From the NCBI GenBank assembly GCA_949288415.1, contig CASEKE010000015.1, positions 33,753 through 97,752 of the forward strand: 64,000 bases of DNA. Direction: 5' to 3'. The notes beneath the pieces are model-generated. The model did not search any database. It was not told the DNA's origin and worked only from the letters and a program-made list of their open reading frames with translations. Made by a program: the position numbers and the translations under genes. The stretch is from an uncultured Spirochaetales bacterium (GTDB taxonomy: Bacteria > Spirochaetota > Spirochaetia > Sphaerochaetales > Sphaerochaetaceae). This document shows positions 36,918-46,126 of this stretch, piece after piece (position 1 is the first letter of the stretch; every line of letters starts with the position of its first letter).

Positions 36918-37246
36918 TCACCCTCTGTCCACCACGCTGGCTCCGATTGGCAAAAGTTCGAACGAAGCCATGCGGAAGTATACGATGCCGACGGTAATCC
37001 CTACGACGGTGACGCACAGTAGCAATCCCAGAAGGATATCGCCTATGGTGCGACTAAACCGAACGGAAGCCAGATGATGTTTGCAAGCGTACCGAAGAAT
37101 CTACTGACAAGAGATACGTTCTTACCTACGATCTCGCTCTCATGCACAATCTCCTTGCCAAACGGCATGGCATGCAGGGACGCAAACAGGAAAAGAGCTT
37201 TTCCTATCGGTATTCCCACGATCGTCACATAGAACAAGGCCCCCAA
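36918..37246 (-). pseudogene. yccF: frameshifted yccF-like membrane protein
   Basis: Two reading frames on the minus strand together spell a YccF-family protein. The first (37246 to 37043) holds LFYVTIVGIPIGKALFLFAS and MPFGKEIVHESE, the first YccF repeat, and continues to FGTLANIIWLPFG before a stop. The second repeat (TIGDILLGLLLCVTVVGITVG through FELLPIGASVV, about 37055 to 36918) continues in another frame. An in-frame stop at 37268-37270 also removes the expected N-terminal helix. So the gene is disrupted, or carries two sequence errors. It lies just downstream of cutC. Confidence 0.7.
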
Positions 37247-37299
37247 GAGAAGAAAGCAGCAGGCATTCTACCGTCCGAACAGAAGTTCGGCAGCAGCAT

Positions 37300-38034
37300 C
37301 TACAGCTCCAGATACCTTGCGACACCGTCGACCGGAGTGGACGTGAGAGCATATTCGCTCTGACGCAGCGTCCCGCCCATGAATATATGGCCCGGACGAT
37401 AGATCATCTTCGATTCCTTTCTGTACGTCGGATGGACATGGTATTCCTTTGCACCGATGTTGTCCCGTATATATCGGAAATTCCGGTGGTTTATCCCGGC
37501 GCCCGGCATGACGATTATCCTGTCTCCGGCAATCTCTACAAGTTTCTTCAGTGTGAACATACCTTCGAGCACGCTCGGTTCTAGCCCGGACGTAAGGACT
37601 CTGTCCACCTTGAGACGGATGAGCGTCTCGAGCGATTCCTCGGCATCTCTGGTCATGTCGAACGCCCTGTGAAAAGTGACCTTCATCGGTCTTGCAAGCT
37701 CTATCAGCTCCGCATTGCGCTCCTCGTCTATCCGGCCATCCGGGGTCAGGATGCCGAATACGACAGAGAAAATGCCCTCTTCCCTGAATATCTTCACATC
37801 CTCCTTCATGACCTGGAACTCATCGTCCGTATAGCAGAAGTCGCCGCCGCGTGGACGCACCATAGCGCTGATGTCGATCCGGCTGAGTCTCCTGCAGGTT
37901 CTCAGCATTCCCAATGACGGAGTAAGTCCGCCCTCGAACAGGTCGCTGCAAAGCTCGACGCGGCTGGCACCGCCTTTCTCGGCATTCACGACGCTTTCGG
38001 CATTCTCGAGACAGACCTCGAATTTGTAATCCAT
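37300..38034 (-). CDS. cutC: CutC family protein
   Basis: A 244-residue TIM-barrel protein. FEVCLENAESVVNAEKGGA, RVELCSDLFEGGLTPS, MVRPRGGDFCY and FHRAFDMTRD are the CutC signatures. The family was linked to copper homeostasis in E. coli, but that role is disputed and the reaction is unknown. Length is normal. TAGGAGAG precedes the ATG. The final codons run close to the broken yccF, which was probably its partner. Confidence 0.9.
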   Translation of the reverse strand: MDYKFEVCLENAESVVNAEKGGASRVELCSDLFEGGLTPSLGMLRTCRRLSRIDISAMVRPRGGDFCYTDDEFQVMKEDVKIFREEGIFSVVFGILTPDGRIDEERNAELIELARPMKVTFHRAFDMTRDAEESLETLIRLKVDRVLTSGLEPSVLEGMFTLKKLVEIAGDRIIVMPGAGINHRNFRYIRDNIGAKEYHVHPTYRKESKMIYRPGHIFMGGTLRQSEYALTSTPVDGVARYLEL

Positions 38035-38156
38035 AATTGCTCTCCTACCGGCAATGATAACATGCTTTTTCCACTCTTCTTCCGAAAAAAGACAGCCTTA
38101 TCATTTTCTCTCTTCTCTGCTAGAATATGGTTACTCTATTTCAAGGAGATTTTCAT

Positions 38157-39947
38157 ATGGAAGAAGCATTCATGCAGCGAACGGTCACGTGCGGTGCCCT
38201 CAGGGCGGCGGACGAAGGGAAGACCGTCGTTCTCAACGGCTGGGTGCACCGCAACAGAGACCACGGGGCCCTTCATTTCATCAACCTCAGGGACAGGTAC
38301 GGAATCACCCAGGTGGTCGTCGACGACGATGCTGCAAAGGATCTCGAGGAGACAGCGAGTTCGCTCAAGCTCGAATACTGCATCGCAGTCAAAGGAATCG
38401 TCAGGAAGAGACCTGATGAGATGATAAATCCTGACATGGAGACTGGAGAGATCGAAGTCAAGGCAGAGAAGATCGACGTTCTCTCTCCCTGTGCAGTTCT
38501 TCCGTTCATGATAGAGGACGAGAACTCTGCAAGAGAGGATCTCAGGCTCAAGTACCGCTTCCTGGATCTCAGGTGCAAGGGGATGCAGGATAGGATAAGA
38601 CTGCGCCACGAAATTGTAAAAGCCATAAGAGAATACTTCTACAAGACAGACTTCTACGAGATCGAGACTCCTACGCTCATCAAGAGCACGCCGGAAGGTG
38701 CAAGGGACTTTTTGGTTCCTTCGAGGATATATCCCGGCAAGTTCTTCGCCCTGCCCCAGTCCCCGCAACTCTACAAGCAGATACTGATGGTATCCGGTTT
38801 CGACAAATACTTCCAGATCGCCCGTTGCTACAGGGACGAGGATCCGAGAGGAGACAGACAGCTTGAATTCACCCAGCTCGACGTCGAAATGAGCTTTGTG
38901 AAGCGCGACGACGTGCTGGCCCTGATGGAGGACCTCTTCAACGAGGTGTTCAAGAAGGTTCTCGATGTGGACCTTCCTGCACACTTCAGACGGATCACGT
39001 ACCATGACGCGATGAACACATACGGATGCGACAAGCCCGATCTGAGATTCGGTCTCGAGATGCACGATGCGTCGTCCTTCGCAGCAAGAAGCACTTTCAA
39101 GGCATTCACAGAGACATTGGAGGCAGGAGGATCGGTAAAATACCTCGTTGCTCCGAAGACCGAAGGTCACGACTATACGAGGAAGTACCTATCGGAGCTC
39201 GAGAGTGCCGCAAAGATATACGGAGCCCATGGACTGGCATGGATGAAGGTCGAGAACGGCACGATCTCAGGAGGAGTCTCGAAATTCTTTGCAGGACTCG
39301 AGAAAGACGTTCTAGCAGAGACGGGCGCCAAGGACGGAGACGTGATCCTTCTCGTGGCACATCAGGACTGGAAGAAGTGTTGCAACAGCCTCGGTGCAGT
39401 AAGAAGCAGGCTCGGCTCCGATCTGGGCCTCATCGGCAAGGGATACGAATTCTGCTGGATCATCGACTTCCCGCTCATCGAATACAACGAGGAGGAAGGA
39501 CACTGGGAGGCTGCCCACCACATGTTCAGCATGCCACAGGCGGAATACATCGAGAATATGGAAAAGGATCCCGGCGTGGTGAAGGGAGACCTATACGACC
39601 TGGTGCTCAACGGCTACGAGCTTGCATCTGGCTCGATAAGAATCCACGACATCGAGCTTCAGAAGCGTGTATTCAGGATCTGCAACTATCCGGACGACGT
39701 TGCTCAGGAGAGATTCGGTTTCCTGCTCGATTGCTTCAAGTACGGTGCGCCGCCGCACGGAGGAATAGCCCCCGGCATCGACCGCCTCTGCATGATCGTC
39801 GCGAACCAGGCGTCCATTAAGGAAGTGATCGCATTCCCGAAGAACACGGCTGCGATGAGCCCGATGGACGACTGCCCTGCCGCGGTGGAGCAGAAGCAGC
39901 TCGATGAACTTCACCTCAGCATAGTCGAAAAGGAAGACAGAAAGTGA
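38157..39947 (+). CDS. aspS: aspartyl-tRNA synthetase
   Basis: A 596-residue class II synthetase of the bacterial AspRS type. It has an N-terminal OB fold for the anticodon (LNGWVHRNRDHGALHFINLR), the class II motifs FLVPSRIYPGKFFALPQSPQ and RCYRDEDPRGDRQ, the GAD insertion and the C-terminal GGIAPGIDRLCM motif 3. ATG 38157 has AAGGAG 8 nt upstream; the in-frame ATG at 38127 lies before this site and is not favoured. It overlaps the next gene by 4 bp. Confidence 0.96.
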   Translation: MEEAFMQRTVTCGALRAADEGKTVVLNGWVHRNRDHGALHFINLRDRYGITQVVVDDDAAKDLEETASSLKLEYCIAVKGIVRKRPDEMINPDMETGEIEVKAEKIDVLSPCAVLPFMIEDENSAREDLRLKYRFLDLRCKGMQDRIRLRHEIVKAIREYFYKTDFYEIETPTLIKSTPEGARDFLVPSRIYPGKFFALPQSPQLYKQILMVSGFDKYFQIARCYRDEDPRGDRQLEFTQLDVEMSFVKRDDVLALMEDLFNEVFKKVLDVDLPAHFRRITYHDAMNTYGCDKPDLRFGLEMHDASSFAARSTFKAFTETLEAGGSVKYLVAPKTEGHDYTRKYLSELESAAKIYGAHGLAWMKVENGTISGGVSKFFAGLEKDVLAETGAKDGDVILLVAHQDWKKCCNSLGAVRSRLGSDLGLIGKGYEFCWIIDFPLIEYNEEEGHWEAAHHMFSMPQAEYIENMEKDPGVVKGDLYDLVLNGYELASGSIRIHDIELQKRVFRICNYPDDVAQERFGFLLDCFKYGAPPHGGIAPGIDRLCMIVANQASIKEVIAFPKNTAAMSPMDDCPAAVEQKQLDELHLSIVEKEDRK

Positions 39948-41086
39948 CGGATTCCGTCGCGATAATCGGTCTCGGTGCTAGCGGACTCATGGCAGCAAGC
40001 CTCCTGGGAATGGAGGCTTTCGTGCTTGAAAAAAACGACACCGCAGGAAAAAAGCTCATTCTCACCGGCGGCGGAAAGTGCAACTACACCCACGACGCCG
40101 AGCCCGATGAGCTTCTCGAGGCGTATTACGACAGACGGAACTTCGTACGCCCGGCACTCTACGCCTTTCCTCCACGGAAGATCCGATCCTACTTCCAGAG
40201 CCTCGGAATCGACTCGGTGACCTTCGAGAACGGCAAGGTTTTTCCGAAGAGCCTCAAAGCAACCGACATACGGGACACTCTGGAAAGGAAGGCAGGAAGG
40301 ATCTTCTACGGGCAGAAGGTCTGCAGAATCGCAAAAAAAGACGGAGTATTCCATATCTTCACATCAGAGCGGACGTTCAAGGCCGGCCACGTGATAATGG
40401 CGACAGGCGGATTCACATATCGGGAAACAGGCAGCGAGGGCGACGGCTACTTCCTGCTTGAGAATCTGGGACACACAATAGTCCCGCCCCGTCCTGCGCT
40501 GGGTCAGCTATTTCTGGAAGGCCATCCGCTGAAAGAGGCTGCGGGAATCACGATTCCCGTGACAATCAGGAAAGGGCGCAACAGAATCTCGTCCAGCGCG
40601 GTCATCACGGAAAAAGGGCTATCAGGTCCGGCGGCGGAGGATTTTTCCCGCTTCATGGACGGCAAGGAGACGATCGGCATAACCTTTCTGGACATAGGGA
40701 AGGAAACAATCAAGAGAAAAAGCGGCAAGGCAATGCTGAAGAACGCTCTGGATCTTCCGGAGCGCCTCACAGAGGCGTTGCTTGGCGAACTCTCCTACAA
40801 AAGAATCGCAGATCTCACAGCCGGCGAACTGGAAAAAATCTGTAGGACACTGTCCGATTACGAGGTTCCGGCAAGCGTCCCGACGCTCTCTGCGATGGGA
40901 ACGACCGGCGGTATCTCGACCAGCGAGATCGATTCCAGGACGATGGAATCCCGCAAGGTCGAAAATCTTTATATTACAGGCGAGCTTGCGGACGTCGATG
41001 CGAAATGCGGAGGGTACTCTCTGACCTGGGCATTCGCCAGCGCATATCTCGCAGCCCAAAGCATCGCAAGAAATAGAAAGGAGTGA
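39944..41086 (+). CDS. HI0933/BaiN-type flavoprotein
   Basis: A 380-residue FAD protein. The N-terminal dinucleotide fold is IIGLGASGLMAA, followed by the family-specific AGKKLILTGGGKCNYTH. MATGGFTYRETGSEGDGY is in the middle, and the C-terminal TTGGISTSEID and ITGELADVDAKCGGYSLTWA hold the FAD. HI0933-like enzymes are predicted oxidoreductases; BaiN reduces bile-acid intermediates in gut clostridia, but most members have no known substrate. The start is GTG 39944, overlapping the aspS stop (GTGA). Confidence 0.88.
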   Translation: MTDSVAIIGLGASGLMAASLLGMEAFVLEKNDTAGKKLILTGGGKCNYTHDAEPDELLEAYYDRRNFVRPALYAFPPRKIRSYFQSLGIDSVTFENGKVFPKSLKATDIRDTLERKAGRIFYGQKVCRIAKKDGVFHIFTSERTFKAGHVIMATGGFTYRETGSEGDGYFLLENLGHTIVPPRPALGQLFLEGHPLKEAAGITIPVTIRKGRNRISSSAVITEKGLSGPAAEDFSRFMDGKETIGITFLDIGKETIKRKSGKAMLKNALDLPERLTEALLGELSYKRIADLTAGELEKICRTLSDYEVPASVPTLSAMGTTGGISTSEIDSRTMESRKVENLYITGELADVDAKCGGYSLTWAFASAYLAAQSIARNRKE

Positions 41087-41090
41087 CATC

Positions 41091-41477
41091 ATGGCAAGAG
41101 AAAGAAGAATCAAGGCGACGTTCACGGACGGACGATCGTACTTCGAGAACCTGCTCGGGAGACAGTTCGACTTCACCGCGGCGACAGGTCCGTACGAATA
41201 TCTTCTCGGTGCACTCTCAGGATGCCTTTTCAGCACGTTCAAAGACATTGCGCCGAAGGAACTCACCTGGAAAAAAAGCGAAATCGAGGTTTGCGGCGTA
41301 AAGCGTGAGGACGAGGAAGTACAGACATTGAAGAAAACAAGTCTGCACTTCGTCGTCTCGGGATGCAACGACGAGAAACTCTACAGAAAGTGCGTAACCA
41401 AAGCCTCGGAACTTTGTTCAATTTTCAATACCATCAAATGCGTCAGCGAGATGGAAATCACCTATACATTCATCTGA
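41091..41477 (+). CDS. OsmC family protein
   Basis: A 128-residue OsmC/Ohr-fold protein. TGPYEYLLGALSGCLFSTFKD carries the first conserved Cys and ASELCSIFNTIKC the second, the pair used by OsmC peroxiredoxins to reduce organic peroxides. The N-terminal beta strands match the family. AAAGGAG precedes the ATG, 4 bp after the flavoprotein gene, so the two probably form an operon behind aspS. Sulfur-trafficking relatives share this fold, so the peroxide role is not certain. Confidence 0.85.
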   Translation: MARERRIKATFTDGRSYFENLLGRQFDFTAATGPYEYLLGALSGCLFSTFKDIAPKELTWKKSEIEVCGVKREDEEVQTLKKTSLHFVVSGCNDEKLYRKCVTKASELCSIFNTIKCVSEMEITYTFI

Positions 41478-41494
41478 AAACAGGGGAAGAGGAA

Positions 41495-42037
41495 ATGTCC
41501 GAAAGAGCAAGAGAGACGAGCATAGCGATATACGACGACTTCAAGCGCGGACTGGAAACACTGCTGGCAAGAGATAGGGATCTCTTCGGCAAGGACATCA
41601 GGAAAGAGACTCTGGCCTGCAGGCTTGCCATGTATCTGGCTCAGATATTCCCTCCGGAATGGTTCGTCGACATTTCCGTCGAAGGAGCGGATCTCCTGGT
41701 ATGGGACAGGAACGAAAGGATTGCGCTCGCCCTCTTCATCTCCAGAGACTACGTGAGCGAAAAAGGCAAGGAGAAGGCCAGGAACTTCCACTCGTCACGG
41801 AACTGCATGCTCACCCTCGCCTTTACGCTTTTCTCGGATGAAAAGGACTATATACTTATCTACCGCTTCGAACGGCTGTTTCTGGACTACATACACATTT
41901 TTCCATCCGCGGGATTCGATGAGCGGGTTCTCAAGCGCTGCCTGTCATCCGAGATAGATCGGAACGACGATCCGATGCTGTTCAGAATCAGAAGACGGCA
42001 CAGAAAGCCCGCCTCAGACGGACAGTCCGGGAAATAG
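41495..42037 (+). CDS. hypothetical protein, unknown function
   Basis: A 180-residue protein with no signal peptide or membrane helix. An N-terminal helical part (ARETSIAIYDDFKRGLETLL) leads into an alpha/beta region (PPEWFVDISVEGADLLVWD, ERIALALFISRDYVSE, KDYILIYRF) that faintly resembles a restriction-endonuclease-like fold (acid-x-acid then K-like strand). I cannot show a catalytic set, so this is only a hint. ATG 41495 has GGGGAAGAGG upstream and lies 17 bp after osmC. Confidence 0.55.
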   Translation: MSERARETSIAIYDDFKRGLETLLARDRDLFGKDIRKETLACRLAMYLAQIFPPEWFVDISVEGADLLVWDRNERIALALFISRDYVSEKGKEKARNFHSSRNCMLTLAFTLFSDEKDYILIYRFERLFLDYIHIFPSAGFDERVLKRCLSSEIDRNDDPMLFRIRRRHRKPASDGQSGK

Positions 42038-42046
42038 ATTGCAAAT

Positions 42047-42077
42047 GGCTCCGAAGCCTTTTCAGAACCTCGGAGCC
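42047..42077. terminator. stem-loop between convergent genes
   Basis: GGCTCCGA and TCGGAGCC form an 8-bp stem with a 15-nt loop between the hypothetical gene and metK copy 2. No T run follows on either strand, so termination strength is doubtful. Confidence 0.4.
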
Positions 42078-42102
42078 TGACAGATGACAGAGACACAAGG
42101 TC

Positions 42103-43233
42103 TCAAAACAAGCTCTCGTCCAGCTGCTCCCACGGCAGGGATGCCGCATTCTCGCCGAAATGGCCGTAATTGGTCAGGCTGCTGAAGATCGGCCGTCTCA
42201 GATCGAACCGTTCGATCAATGCATTCGGACGCAGATCCACCTTCCTTACCTTCCGATATATCTCCTCGAGCGCTACTTTCTCCGTACCGAACGTCTCGAT
42301 GAACACGGACACAGGTTCCGCTACCCCGATCGCATAGGCAAGCTCCACTTCAGCCCTGTCCGCCATACCGGATGCCACTATGTTCTTTGCCAGGAATCTT
42401 GCCGCATAGCTCGCAGTCCTGTCGGTCTTGCTTGCATCCTTGCCGCTGAAAGCCCCGCCTCCATGACGCGATGCGCCACCGTAGGTATCGACTATCAACT
42501 TCCTTCCAGTAAGTCCGGAATCGGCTGCCGGACCGGAAAGCACGAATCGGCCTGTCGGATTTATGAGGAAACGGGTCTCGTCGTCGATGAGATTCCCCGG
42601 TATGGTCTCGAGGATTACTTTTCCGAGAAGATCATCTCTCAACTGTCCCAGCTCGACGTCGTCGTCATGTGCCGACGACAGGACCACGGATGCAATTCTC
42701 ATCGCCTTTCCGGTACCGTCATATTCGACGGACACCTGACTCTTTCCATCTGGGCGGAGATATGGAATCCTGCCGTTTTTACGAACCTCTGCAAGCTTGC
42801 GGCAGAGCCTATGGGCAAGTGCAATCGGAAGCGGAAGGAACTCTATTCCGTCCTTCTCTGCATAACCGAACATTATTCCTTGATCCCCTGCCCCTCCTTC
42901 GAGGTCCGCATTCCTGAGTCCGAGGGCAATGTCGGGACTCTGCTCGTGAATCGCGATCTCCACCTCCATCCTGTCTGCGGAGAATCCGAGTTCAGAACGG
43001 TCGTATCCGAGACTGCGTACAGTGTCGCGTACGACTTTCTCATAATCTACGACAGCAGATGTGGTCACTTCGCCGAACAAGACTGCATGCTGGCAAAAAA
43101 GCGCTACCTCGGCCGCGACGCGGGAATATGGATCCTTTTCCAGACAGCTGTCAAGGACACGATCGGCAATCAGATCCGCGACTTTGTCCGGATGCCCCTC
43201 AGTGACGCTTTCGGAGGAAAACACCCGCCTCAT
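42103..43233 (-). CDS. metK: S-adenosylmethionine synthetase (copy 2)
   Basis: A 376-residue MetK. TEGHPDKVADLIADRVLD, GGAGDQGIMFGYAEKDG, LRPDGKSQV and the GGASRHGGGAFSGKDASK loop show that all substrate and metal sites are kept. It differs widely from copy 1 (4637-5791) and is a little shorter, so it is not a recent duplicate. Its ATG overlaps the stop of the upstream radical SAM gene, which uses the product SAM; the pair suggests a dedicated SAM supply or acquisition as a unit. Confidence 0.93.
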   Translation of the reverse strand: MRRVFSSESVTEGHPDKVADLIADRVLDSCLEKDPYSRVAAEVALFCQHAVLFGEVTTSAVVDYEKVVRDTVRSLGYDRSELGFSADRMEVEIAIHEQSPDIALGLRNADLEGGAGDQGIMFGYAEKDGIEFLPLPIALAHRLCRKLAEVRKNGRIPYLRPDGKSQVSVEYDGTGKAMRIASVVLSSAHDDDVELGQLRDDLLGKVILETIPGNLIDDETRFLINPTGRFVLSGPAADSGLTGRKLIVDTYGGASRHGGGAFSGKDASKTDRTASYAARFLAKNIVASGMADRAEVELAYAIGVAEPVSVFIETFGTEKVALEEIYRKVRKVDLRPNALIERFDLRRPIFSSLTNYGHFGENAASLPWEQLDESLF

Positions 43234-44576
43234 GCGTGACTCCTTTTCCAGAGCTCATCGGCCACAGGGGCCCATGCTTCAGCCTTTTCATGGCACTTGC
43301 CGCACAGCTCATGCACATCCTCCGGACTCATCATGTCCGTACTTGCAGCACCGCTCTCATCCACGACCTTTGCAAGCGCATCGGGGTTGTCCAGAAGAGG
43401 ACATGGGCGCAGATGGTTGCAATTGAACGGCTGGTTTTTCCTGTATGCCGTGAACAGAGGGCTTTTCAAAGCTTCAAGCAGGCTCTTTTCCTTGACATTC
43501 GAATCGGAATAATGGATAAATGCGCACGGCTCGATATCCCCGTTCGCATTTATGTGCATGTAGTATCTTCCACCTGCTATGCAGCCGCCGACGAACTCGC
43601 CGTCGTTCCAGAAGTCCATCGTGAAGAGAAGCTTAGTCTTTCTGAACCCTCTGATCCTCTCGTACATGAAAGCTCTTTGGGATGCTGTCACCATGAGAGA
43701 GGAAGGAGAATCGTTTCCGATCGGCATGTAAGTGAAGAACCATGCGAAATAGGCACCCTTTCCGATCATCCAATCGAAATATTCCTCGCTTCCGATCACT
43801 TCGGTATTTTCCTTGGTATAGCAGCACGAGACGCCGAAAGGCAGCTTGTGAGCCTTGAGGATGTCCATGGCGCGACATACCTTGTCGTAGGTTCCGTTTC
43901 CTCTCCTGAAATCGGTCGCCTTTCCGAAGCCCTCCACGGATATGGCAGGAACGAAATTCTTCACTCTGAGCATATCGTCGGCGAATTCCTCGTCGATCAG
44001 AGTGCCGTTCGTGAATGCCATGAAAACGCAGTCGTCATGTTTTTCGCAGAGAGTGATGATATCCTTCTTCCTAACCAGCGGTTCGCCGCCGGAGTATATG
44101 AAGAAGTGCATTCCCATCTCCTTGGCCTCTGCTATGATCCTATCGAGCGTGGCAAGATCCATATTGAGCTTGTTGCCATATTCGGCGGCCCAGCAACCGG
44201 TACACTTCAGATTGCATGCGCTCGTCGGATCCATCAGAATCGTCCATGGCACCCTCACATCGTGTTCCTTCTCGTACTTCTCCTTGTCTTCGGCCCATTT
44301 GAAATAGGAATTGAGTATGAAATTGCGGAAAAGCGTCTTGCGCACTTCAGGATCTATGTCGGAATAGATCCTCATTACCAGTCGGTACCAGGGACTTTCC
44401 CGATCCGCTAGCAGTTTCCTGACGGCATCGATCTTGGTTCTCCCCGGTCCTTCCTTCGGAGCGATCGATGAAACAAAGGAAATCAACTTTCCGATATTCT
44501 CCTCAGGATTCCTTTCCAAGTATGACAGCGCCGTATCAAGCCCTATCTTCCTGATGCTTTGTGTGATTCCCATCAT
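43230..44576 (-). CDS. radical SAM protein with C-terminal Cys-rich region
   Basis: A 448-residue radical SAM enzyme. After about 120 helical residues comes the cluster motif CNLKCTGC, then YSGGEPLVRK (SAM binding) and the barrel strands. The C-terminal third carries several Cys (GGCIAGGRYYMHINANGDIEPC, NCNHLRPCPL, ELCGKCHEK) arranged like a SPASM or twitch domain for extra iron-sulfur clusters. The reaction is unknown; no small peptide substrate gene is evident nearby. ATG 44576 follows GAGGAG. Downstream it overlaps metK copy 2; upstream lies a TetR gene on the same strand. Confidence 0.85.
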   Translation of the reverse strand: MMGITQSIRKIGLDTALSYLERNPEENIGKLISFVSSIAPKEGPGRTKIDAVRKLLADRESPWYRLVMRIYSDIDPEVRKTLFRNFILNSYFKWAEDKEKYEKEHDVRVPWTILMDPTSACNLKCTGCWAAEYGNKLNMDLATLDRIIAEAKEMGMHFFIYSGGEPLVRKKDIITLCEKHDDCVFMAFTNGTLIDEEFADDMLRVKNFVPAISVEGFGKATDFRRGNGTYDKVCRAMDILKAHKLPFGVSCCYTKENTEVIGSEEYFDWMIGKGAYFAWFFTYMPIGNDSPSSLMVTASQRAFMYERIRGFRKTKLLFTMDFWNDGEFVGGCIAGGRYYMHINANGDIEPCAFIHYSDSNVKEKSLLEALKSPLFTAYRKNQPFNCNHLRPCPLLDNPDALAKVVDESGAASTDMMSPEDVHELCGKCHEKAEAWAPVADELWKRSHA

Positions 44577-44680
44577 GCATTCTCCTCTATGATGAAGATA
44601 CGAACAATGTGAGAATACCGTGAATAGACACTTGAACACTCGTGTATAAGGTCCAGACATGGGACGACAGATGTATATCT

Positions 44681-45241
44681 TCAGTCTGCAACAAGATTGG
44701 AAACAAGCAACGCAATGGATTTCTCCATTGTCGTGAAAATGACATCGAGCTTGCCCCTGTACCTTTCCTCCATGCCGGACTCCAGCCATGCGACCATCAC
44801 GCCGACTAAGCCGGAAGCATAGCACGAAACCACGAATGACAGGTCATCCTCGTCAAGACGTCCGGCAGCAATTCTGACCGCTTCTTTTTCTATCTCCGGA
44901 TCCACAATTGCACGCAACGCACGGCGGATATGAGCATCATCCATCCCCTTGTATACATTCAGCACTACCGTCCTGTTCGCAACCATGCCGTCGCAGATAA
45001 GTGTGTATACCTCGTGCCGGAACATGCCTGGGCCGAAGCCATGGGAGGAGAGAAGCTTGTGGTAACGGTCATATGCCGTCCACTTCACCAAAGCGAAAAT
45101 ATCGGAAAAATGATAATAGAACGTCTGCCTGTTGACCCCCGCAAGAGCGGTCAATTCCGCAACCGTTATCTTGTCGAGTCTCCTTGTCCTGAGGAGATCC
45201 GTCAGCGCTTCGGAAAGCGCCTTCTTGGTCAATTCCGCCAT
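44681..45241 (-). CDS. TetR family regulator with TetR_C_7-like domain
   Basis: A 186-residue regulator. The N-terminal helix-turn-helix is ITVAELTALAGVNRQTFYYHF, and the C-terminal half (about 80-180) resembles the DhaS-type TetR domain. GGAGG precedes the ATG. It lies 104 bp upstream of the radical SAM-metK pair on the same strand; that gap has short ACAC/GTGT dyads that could be operator halves. It likely controls the rSAM-metK unit, by position only. Confidence 0.75.
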   Translation of the reverse strand: MAELTKKALSEALTDLLRTRRLDKITVAELTALAGVNRQTFYYHFSDIFALVKWTAYDRYHKLLSSHGFGPGMFRHEVYTLICDGMVANRTVVLNVYKGMDDAHIRRALRAIVDPEIEKEAVRIAAGRLDEDDLSFVVSCYASGLVGVMVAWLESGMEERYRGKLDVIFTTMEKSIALLVSNLVAD

Positions 45242-45341
45242 ATCGGCCTCCTATATCAAATCTAATGTCAGGAAAACCGAAATTCAAGCGACATCAAACT
45301 ACACTTGCCCCCAAATGTCGTAATGCAGGACGGGCAAAGCG

Positions 45342-45369
45342 AAAAAAGCCTTGCAGATCCGCAAGGCTT
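45342..45369 (-). terminator. rho-independent terminator of the aldolase-transketolase operon
   Basis: On the minus strand AAGCCTTGC and GCAAGGCTT form a 9-bp stem with a 6-nt loop followed by TTTT, 10 bp after the DUF6062 gene. Confidence 0.9.
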
Positions 45370-45379
45370 ATGGGGAAAA

Positions 45380-46126
45380 CTACTTCAGGTTTTTCACAGG
45401 ATCGATGACACGCCCTTTGCCTATCAGCTTGAAGACTGCACGAATCTCAGCATCCTCGCACCCGTTCCAGGGTTTGTCCTTGTTCTCGCTCTTGTATTTC
45501 TGGCTCATCCACCAGCAGTCCTTCTGCACTCTTTCCAGATTCTTTTCCATAAGGTCAGCAAGAGTCTTATAGTAATCCAGGAGAATGTCGCCCTTGAGCG
45601 CCTCCGGAGCCATCCGGAAAAGTTCCTTGGTATGGTGCAGACAGAAGCCCTTCGATTTCCTGAGGGCTTCGCGAAACTCCGCATCCTCCTCGAACAACGA
45701 TGCGATCGTGAAAGTGTACCTGTCGAGGCGATCCTTCATGCGTGAACAGACAAGGCAGCCTTCCTCGCGGGAATCGGCGATTGCAAACAGGTCGGAAAAC
45801 AGCTTCCCGGCCTTGCGGGCATTTCCGGCCTTCCTTATCCCGTCGAACCCCGCCTTGAAAAGCTTCCTGTTCTCGTCGTAGTAAGTGTCCATGACAAGGG
45901 AAAGCGGCTGCGGCTTCTGCGCAAGCGCCAGATCCCTGGAATGCTTGGGGCAGAAACCGTAGGTGTTCGTCCTCACTCTTACCTCCGGCGTCATTATCGC
46001 CGAGGAAAGGTAATACCTTATGCCGTCCTTCTCCGCTTCCTCCATGAGCGAACAGAGAAAACACTCGCTGTCGCTTTTAAGTCCGTCCCATACGGGAATC
46101 GTCTCAAGCTGGACCTTCATAGGCAT
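45380..46126 (-). CDS. DUF6062 family protein
   Basis: A 248-residue cytoplasmic protein. ETIPVWDGLKSDSECFLCSL near the start, TYGFCPKHSRDLALAQ and GFCLHHTKELFRM are the paired Cys/His motifs (CxxC, CxxH) I associate with DUF6062; they could bind zinc. Function is unknown. ATG 46126 overlaps the stop of the transketolase subunit (TGATG); MKVQ at 46120 is an alternative start. It closes a four-gene sugar-phosphate operon. Confidence 0.7.
   Translation of the reverse strand: MPMKVQLETIPVWDGLKSDSECFLCSLMEEAEKDGIRYYLSSAIMTPEVRVRTNTYGFCPKHSRDLALAQKPQPLSLVMDTYYDENRKLFKAGFDGIRKAGNARKAGKLFSDLFAIADSREEGCLVCSRMKDRLDRYTFTIASLFEEDAEFREALRKSKGFCLHHTKELFRMAPEALKGDILLDYYKTLADLMEKNLERVQKDCWWMSQKYKSENKDKPWNGCEDAEIRAVFKLIGKGRVIDPVKNLK

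Noticed and set aside
43236..44411. 391-codon plus-strand frame opposite the radical SAM gene
   Set aside because: It is antisense to a gene with clear motifs and has no recognisable protein features.
44577..44825. 83-codon N-terminal extension of the radical SAM frame
   Set aside because: It overlaps the TetR gene and has low similarity to anything; ATG 44576 has GAGGAG upstream.
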